From: JBCBTJ01 sp964597685
Lineage (GTDB): Bacteria; Pseudomonadota; Alphaproteobacteria; Caulobacterales; Hyphomonadaceae
DNA: 5,327 nt
Direction of reading: 5' to 3'
NCBI GenBank assembly: GCA_964597685.1
Contig: CAZQZC010000180.1
Span: 1 to 5,327, forward strand
A program made the position numbers and the translations under genes. How positions within the stretch are numbered: the stretch's first letter is position 1; the number at the start of each line of letters is the position of its first letter. Below, piece after piece: positions 1 through 5,327 of the stretch. The notes below the pieces were generated by a model. The model searched no databases and was not told where the DNA came from. It saw only the letters and a list, made by a program, of their open reading frames with translations.

Positions 1-1243
1 CCACATACTCCCACTCCGCCTCAGACAACAGGCGATACCGCTCACCCGTCTCGCCGCTCAGCCATTGCACATAAGCTTGGGCATCGTTCCAATCGACTTC
101 GATCACGGGCCGATTGCCCCGGCCCCAGCCATTGTCGCCGCCTGCTTCCTGAACCGGCCCATTGTTGCAGCCACCATCGGCGACACAGGCCTCCCATTCC
201 GCCCACGTCACCTCATATTTGCCAACCGCAAACTGATAATCGATCCGAACCGTCCGCTGCGGGCCTTCATCATCTTCGCGCCCCGCCTCGCTCGACGGAG
301 AGCCCATGCGGAACGAGCCAGAGGGGACCACAACCATCTCAGGCCCCTGACCGCCGCCGCTCAGAGCGTCGCGGAAGACCTGGCCGGGCTGGGGCGGCGT
401 TGCCGGCGTCGACGTTTGCTGGGCGCCGCCCCGGCTCACGCCGCCGCTCACGGTCGACCCGACCGGCGCGGAGCCCGGCGCGCTGGCGCCGGCCGCGCAG
501 CCCGCGAAACAGAAATCGTCGTCCCCCAGCAAGCCGTTCTCGCTCCAGGGCAGCTGCTTTTCATTGGTCATGGCGAAAACGCGGGTGCGCACGCGGCGAA
601 ACATGCTCTCGGCCGACAGGCCCGGCCGCTTCAAATGGCTCGCCAGGGCCTGGGCGAAAGGCGTGTTGCGCCCGCCCCCGTCGGTGGCCGTTTGGTTCGG
701 CCCGGCGGAAAACGCCACATACATGCCGCGCGAAGCCTGAATCTCCGCCAGCCCTGCGGCGTTGCGATCGGCGGCGACCAGGTCGTTGTTGCGGCAAGCG
801 TCGATGACGATGAAATTTGTCTCGTTGCCCGCATTTGAGAGATTCCAGAGGAGATCGCCAATGCGCGGCGCGCGCCGTGCGTCGGCTTCGTTGCGCGAGG
901 CGTCGCCGATGGGAATCAAATGGTTCAGCCCGTCGATCTGAACGCCGTGGCCCGCGAAGTAGAAGAAGCCGACCGCGTCCGCGCCCGCCGCCTTCAGCCG
1001 CGCGCCGTGGGCGATGAAGGCGCGCTCCATCTCGTCTTCGTCGGCGTCGAGCACGGTGTGGACGTCGAACCCCACCGCGCGCAATGCGTCGCCCACAAGC
1101 TGGGCGTCGTTGCCGGGATTGGCGAGCGGCCGCCACGGCCCCGTGTCATAGCCGGAATTGGCGACGATCAGCGCGACCCGCTCCTCAGCCGCCGCAATCG
1201 AGGCGAGCCAAACCGACATCAGGATTGTAATCGCCCACCGCAT
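1..1243 (-). CDS. Exported caspase-like (peptidase C14) protein with C-terminal FGE-sulfatase/SUMF1-type domain, 3' end cut by window edge
   Basis: The frame is open for 414 codons from ATG at 1243-1241 to the window edge. Residues 1-19 form a signal peptide (Met-Arg, hydrophobic core, likely cut after IAAA). Residues about 21-242 are a caspase p20-like domain: the opening ERVALIVANSGY, the PLANPGNDAQLV segment, catalytic His99 in FFYFAGHG and catalytic Cys150 in VIDACRNN, then MYVAFSAGPNQTATDGG and RNTPFAQAL, typical of bacterial caspase homologues. Residues about 250-299 are a Gly/Ser/Ala/Pro/Thr-rich linker. From about 301 an FGE-sulfatase domain begins (PEMVVVPSGSFRMGSPSSE, FAVGKYEVTWAEWEACV, then YRLLSEAEWEYV at the edge). 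The C-terminal half of that domain, which holds the active-site cysteines in true formylglycine-generating enzymes, is missing here. Many bacterial SUMF1-like domains are not sulfatase activators but C-type-lectin-fold modules, so oxidase activity cannot be claimed. Four cysteines (245, 249, 353, 359) could form disulfides after export. The domain calls are secure; substrate and physiological role are unknown. Confidence 0.93.
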   Translation of the reverse strand, partial: MRWAITILMSVWLASIAAAEERVALIVANSGYDTGPWRPLANPGNDAQLVGDALRAVGFDVHTVLDADEDEMERAFIAHGARLKAAGADAVGFFYFAGHGVQIDGLNHLIPIGDASRNEADARRAPRIGDLLWNLSNAGNETNFIVIDACRNNDLVAADRNAAGLAEIQASRGMYVAFSAGPNQTATDGGGRNTPFAQALASHLKRPGLSAESMFRRVRTRVFAMTNEKQLPWSENGLLGDDDFCFAGCAAGASAPGSAPVGSTVSGGVSRGGAQQTSTPATPPQPGQVFRDALSGGGQGPEMVVVPSGSFRMGSPSSEAGREDDEGPQRTVRIDYQFAVGKYEVTWAEWEACVADGGCNNGPVQEAGGDNGWGRGNRPVIEVDWNDAQAYVQWLSGETGERYRLLSEAEWEYV

Positions 1244-1261
1244 CGTCCGCCCCCGTCAATC

Positions 1262-1296
1262 TACCGAAAGTTTACCAAACTGACCGCGACGCTCAA
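1262..1296 (-). promoter_or_regulatory. Candidate sigma70-type promoter of the caspase-FGE gene
   Basis: On the minus strand TTGAGC (1296-1291, 4 of 6 matches to TTGACA) is followed after 16 bp by TAAACT (1274-1269, 4 of 6 matches to TATAAT). The start codon lies about 25 bp below the -10 element, which would give a short leader. This is the most AT-rich patch between the cyclophilin stop and this gene. The -10 region lies within a small palindrome. It is a pattern match only, and alphaproteobacterial promoters are often divergent. Confidence 0.35.
1269..1281. repeat. Short palindrome over the candidate -10 region
   Basis: AGTTT (1269-1273) and AAACT (1277-1281) are perfect inverted arms separated by ACC. 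The site overlaps the proposed -10 hexamer of the caspase-FGE gene, where an operator would act. Five-base arms are short and could be chance. Confidence 0.3.
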
Positions 1297-1354
1297 GCTC
1301 TGGCGATGAGTCGTCTTGGCGAGGGGACGATCGTGCCGACCTGATTGATCCTGG

Positions 1355-1396
1355 TCCCGACCGGGACTCAAAGCCGCCGAACCGGGACTCCAAGCC
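1355..1396. repeat. Two tandem copies of an imperfect 21-bp unit
   Basis: Positions 1355-1375 and 1376-1396 match at 17 of 21 bases. The shared core is CCGGGACTC followed by (A/C)AAGCC. The two units abut with no spacer. The lower copy also carries an inverted repeat: GTCCC at 1354-1358 pairs with GGGAC at 1363-1367 across a 4-base loop. No function is recognised; it could be a duplication remnant, a protein-binding site or part of a dispersed repeat. Confidence 0.55.
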
Positions 1397-1478
1397 CAGC
1401 ATCTACGGGCCCGATTTTCGCCGACCGGCACTGTCAAACTCGCCTCCCAGGGGGCGCCGGTTGAGGGGGTCGGCGGCG

Positions 1479-1500
1479 GGGATAGGCGCGGACCTATCCC
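1479..1500 (-). terminator. Hairpin overlapping the cyclophilin stop codon, possible end of the gyrA-coaD-PPI transcript
   Basis: GGGATAGG (1479-1486) and CCTATCCC (1493-1500) form a perfect 8-bp stem with a 6-base loop. The TAG stop codon (1496-1494 on the minus strand) lies inside the first-transcribed arm. The RNA downstream of the stem is GC-rich with no U-run, so this is not a classical intrinsic terminator. It could protect the 3' end or help Rho-dependent termination. The fold is directly visible; the role is inferred. Confidence 0.45.
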
Positions 1501-2393
1501 TCGATCGCGGTCTCCACCGGGGCGAGGTCGCAGACGTTTTCGTCTTGGCCGGCGGCCAGGATGTCGGCGAAGCCCGCCGCATCCACACGGCGAACCCAGA
1601 CCTTCGGACGGTCGGCCGCGTCCATATCGGCGGCGACCATCGCCTCGCGCAGAATATCGGGCTGGCGCACGGCGCCGTTCGAGCTGTCGGACCCCGGCTT
1701 GATGGAGCGAACGGTCTCAACGTCCGACACGATGCGGCCCCAGGCGGTGTATTGTTTGTCGAGGTGGGGGGAATGCTCCCGCATCAGGAAGAATTGGGAA
1801 TTGGCGCTGTCGGGCTGGCCGTCGACGCGGGCCGTGGACACGACACCGGCGCAATGGGGGATCCAGCTTTCGATCAAGCCGTCGGCCGAAAACTCCGCCA
1901 AAAAACGTGATTGCGTGCGCACGGGGGCGCCTTTGAAATATCCGTCGGTCGCGCTTTCAGCCGGCCCCAACAGGGCGAACGGCATCTCGTCCGGCCTGCG
2001 GCGGAAGGAAAACTCAGCCGGTATGTTCGGCAAGCCGGAAGGGCGGCCGTGCAGCGCCTCAACGTCGCCGCCCTGGGCCATGAAATCGTCGATCACGCGG
2101 TGGAAGGCCGTGCCGTCATAATCGCCGGACCGGATGATGGCGCGGAATTGCTCCACATGGCGCGGGGCGATCTCAGGGATGGCCTCGATCAGAACCCGGC
2201 CTTTCGTCGTCTCGAAAATGAACAAATTCTCGGGGTCGACGGCGCGCCAATTCGCGGGATCGGCCTTGGCGGCTGCGGCGGCCGAGTTCGTGTCGGCTGT
2301 GGCCAAGGCGACGTTTTCGGCGCGCTCCTGGGCGCCAGCGGCGAGGGCGGTCGCGGCGACGGACGCTGCGAGGATGAGAGTTCTGAACACCAT
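1494..2393 (-). CDS. Exported cyclophilin-type peptidyl-prolyl cis-trans isomerase
   Basis: This 299-residue protein begins with a signal peptide (residues 1-21, likely cut after AAGA), so it should fold proteins in the periplasm. The cyclophilin domain spans about 56-235. It carries FHRVIDDFMAQGGD at 97-110, with Arg99 at the position of the catalytic arginine of human cyclophilin A and Phe104, Met105 and Gln107 in the pocket. NSQFFLM follows at 198-204, then LDKQYTAWGRI at 211-221. A segment of roughly 45 residues between these motifs is longer than in minimal cyclophilins, and about 60 residues follow the domain; I recall both from alphaproteobacterial homologues near coaD. The cyclosporin-contact tryptophan appears replaced by His210. 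Cys181 and Cys288 could form a disulfide. The ATG overlaps the coaD stop as TGATG. GGAGAAG at 2408-2402, eight bases upstream, supports this start. Confidence 0.93.
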   Translation of the reverse strand: MVFRTLILAASVAATALAAGAQERAENVALATADTNSAAAAAKADPANWRAVDPENLFIFETTKGRVLIEAIPEIAPRHVEQFRAIIRSGDYDGTAFHRVIDDFMAQGGDVEALHGRPSGLPNIPAEFSFRRRPDEMPFALLGPAESATDGYFKGAPVRTQSRFLAEFSADGLIESWIPHCAGVVSTARVDGQPDSANSQFFLMREHSPHLDKQYTAWGRIVSDVETVRSIKPGSDSSNGAVRQPDILREAMVAADMDAADRPKVWVRRVDAAGFADILAAGQDENVCDLAPVETAIEG

Positions 2394-2408
2394 CAGCGGT
2401 ACTTCTCC
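2391..2408 (-). promoter_or_regulatory. Shine-Dalgarno and TGATG coupling site joining coaD to the cyclophilin gene
   Basis: GGAGAAG (2408-2402) lies inside the last codons of coaD, eight bases before the cyclophilin ATG (2393-2391). The ATG shares base 2393 with the coaD TGA stop (2395-2393). This arrangement favours terminating ribosomes restarting on the downstream gene and fixes the cyclophilin start. Confidence 0.7.
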
Positions 2409-2887
2409 AGAAGGTCGGTCTGAACACGCGGCGGCACGAAGTGGCTGACGTCCCCGCCAAGGCGCGCAATCTCCTTGACGAGACGCGACGCCACCGCCTG
2501 ATGCCGAGGATCGGCCATTAAGAAGACGGTTTCAATGTCGGGATTCAGTCGCTCATTCATCGCGACCATCTGAAATTCGTATTCAAAATCCGAAACCGCC
2601 CTCAAGCCGCGAATAATGACGCTAACACTGCAAGATTCTGCGAAATGCATGAGCAGCGTTTCGAAGGGCTTCACGTCGATCTCAGCGCGGTCAGGGCCTT
2701 TGAGCGCTGCGACCTCGCGCTCCACCATCGCCACCCGCTCTTCAAGCGAAAACAATGGGCCCTTGTCGCGATTGACGGCCACGCCGATGATCAAATGATC
2801 AACGAGTTTCACCGCGCGCGCGATGATATCAATATGGCCGTTGGTTAGCGGATCAAACGTCCCCGGATACAAACCGATACGCGTCAT
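2393..2887 (-). CDS. coaD: Phosphopantetheine adenylyltransferase
   Basis: CoaD transfers the adenylyl group of ATP to 4'-phosphopantetheine, giving dephospho-CoA and pyrophosphate. It is the penultimate step of coenzyme A synthesis and is cytoplasmic. At 164 residues it is the usual family length and complete. The nucleotidyltransferase signature YPGTFDPLTNGH (7-18) holds Thr10 and His18, both needed for catalysis in the family. Lys42 in NRDKGPLF, the IIRGLRAVSDFEYEFQMVAMN block (91-111, with Arg93, Arg96, Tyr103 and Glu104) and ASRLVKEIA (133-141) are further family landmarks for substrate and ATP binding. A strong Shine-Dalgarno (GGAGGGG, core six bases before ATG) supports the start. The gene begins 21 bp after the gyrA stop and overlaps the next gene by one base, so it is very likely co-transcribed with both. 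Confidence 0.98.
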   Translation of the reverse strand: MTRIGLYPGTFDPLTNGHIDIIARAVKLVDHLIIGVAVNRDKGPLFSLEERVAMVEREVAALKGPDRAEIDVKPFETLLMHFAESCSVSVIIRGLRAVSDFEYEFQMVAMNERLNPDIETVFLMADPRHQAVASRLVKEIARLGGDVSHFVPPRVQTDLLEKYR

Positions 2888-2891
2888 GAAG

Positions 2892-2898
2892 CCCCTCC
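2892..2898 (-). promoter_or_regulatory. Strong Shine-Dalgarno of coaD
   Basis: GGAGGGG on the minus strand sits in the 21-bp gap between the gyrA stop and the coaD ATG. Its GGAGG core is six bases from the start codon. The gap leaves no room for a separate promoter and terminator. Confidence 0.75.
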
Positions 2899-2908
2899 GA
2901 CCAATCGG

Positions 2909-5327
<2,419 letters not shown>

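Larger units (their letters stand above)
1244..1493. other. Intergenic stretch between the cyclophilin and caspase-FGE genes
   Basis: This is the only sizeable non-coding gap in the window. No reading frame in it looks like a gene and there is no tRNA fold. It holds the distal arm of the cyclophilin stop-codon hairpin, G-rich DNA (1450-1480), a two-copy 21-bp repeat, a GTCCC/GGGAC inverted repeat, the candidate promoter, and a weak G-rich ribosome-binding stretch (1254-1250) six bases before the caspase-FGE ATG. Confidence 0.7.

Noticed and set aside
65..838. Long plus-strand reading frame opposite the caspase-FGE gene
   Set aside because: Its translation is low-complexity and rich in Arg, Ala and Pro with no recognisable motif, while the minus strand carries clear caspase and FGE motifs. 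It is an antisense shadow typical of high-GC DNA.
561..1136. 191-codon minus-strand frame within the caspase-FGE gene
   Set aside because: It is an out-of-frame, Arg-rich translation with no domain. The caspase frame covers the same bases with intact catalytic motifs.
1355..1396. tRNA 3' end or attachment-site remnant in the intergenic repeat
   Set aside because: GGTTCGG and GTCCCG strings recall a T-arm, but no acceptor stem, anticodon arm or CCA end can be paired around them, and no integrase gene is present in the window.
1355..1396. CRISPR array
   Set aside because: Only two abutting 21-bp copies with four mismatches and no spacers between them.
1409..1437. Perfect TTGACA -35 hexamer on the minus strand (1437-1432) as a promoter for the caspase-FGE gene
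   Set aside because: No acceptable -10 element lies 15-19 bp downstream; the bases there are GC-rich. The pair at 1296/1274 fits better.

Overview
The window looks like chromosomal DNA from a high-GC alphaproteobacterium. The inference rests on the gene order gyrA - coaD - secreted cyclophilin, on a GyrA C-terminal domain with an acidic insert and a second GyrA-box-like motif, and on a long periplasmic-type cyclophilin of the kind I recall from Caulobacterales/Hyphomonadales-type genomes. No marker in the window fixes the genus. All four genes lie on the minus strand, so transcription runs from high to low coordinates.

Reading in the direction of transcription, 5327-2909 is the 3' part of gyrA. 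It starts just upstream of the catalytic tyrosine and runs to the stop; about 108 N-terminal residues lie outside the window. After 21 bp and a strong Shine-Dalgarno sequence comes coaD (2887-2393, complete), the penultimate enzyme of coenzyme A synthesis. Its TGA stop shares one base with the ATG of a signal-peptide-bearing cyclophilin (2393-1494). The three genes look like one co-transcribed housekeeping unit. It ends in a perfect 8-bp hairpin that contains the cyclophilin stop codon but has no T-run after it.

A 250-bp intergenic stretch (1493-1244) follows. It holds an imperfect 21-bp tandem duplication, a small GTCCC/GGGAC inverted repeat, and a candidate promoter with a short palindrome over its -10 region.

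The last gene (1243 to beyond position 1) is the most interesting. It encodes a predicted exported protein with a complete caspase/metacaspase-like peptidase domain (intact His and Cys dyad), a low-complexity linker, and the first half of a formylglycine-generating-enzyme-type (SUMF1/FGE-sulfatase) domain that is cut by the window edge. It has no stop codon in the window. It is probably an independent accessory gene next to the conserved block. Its role is unknown.

I see no tRNA, rRNA, CRISPR array, insertion sequence or phage gene.
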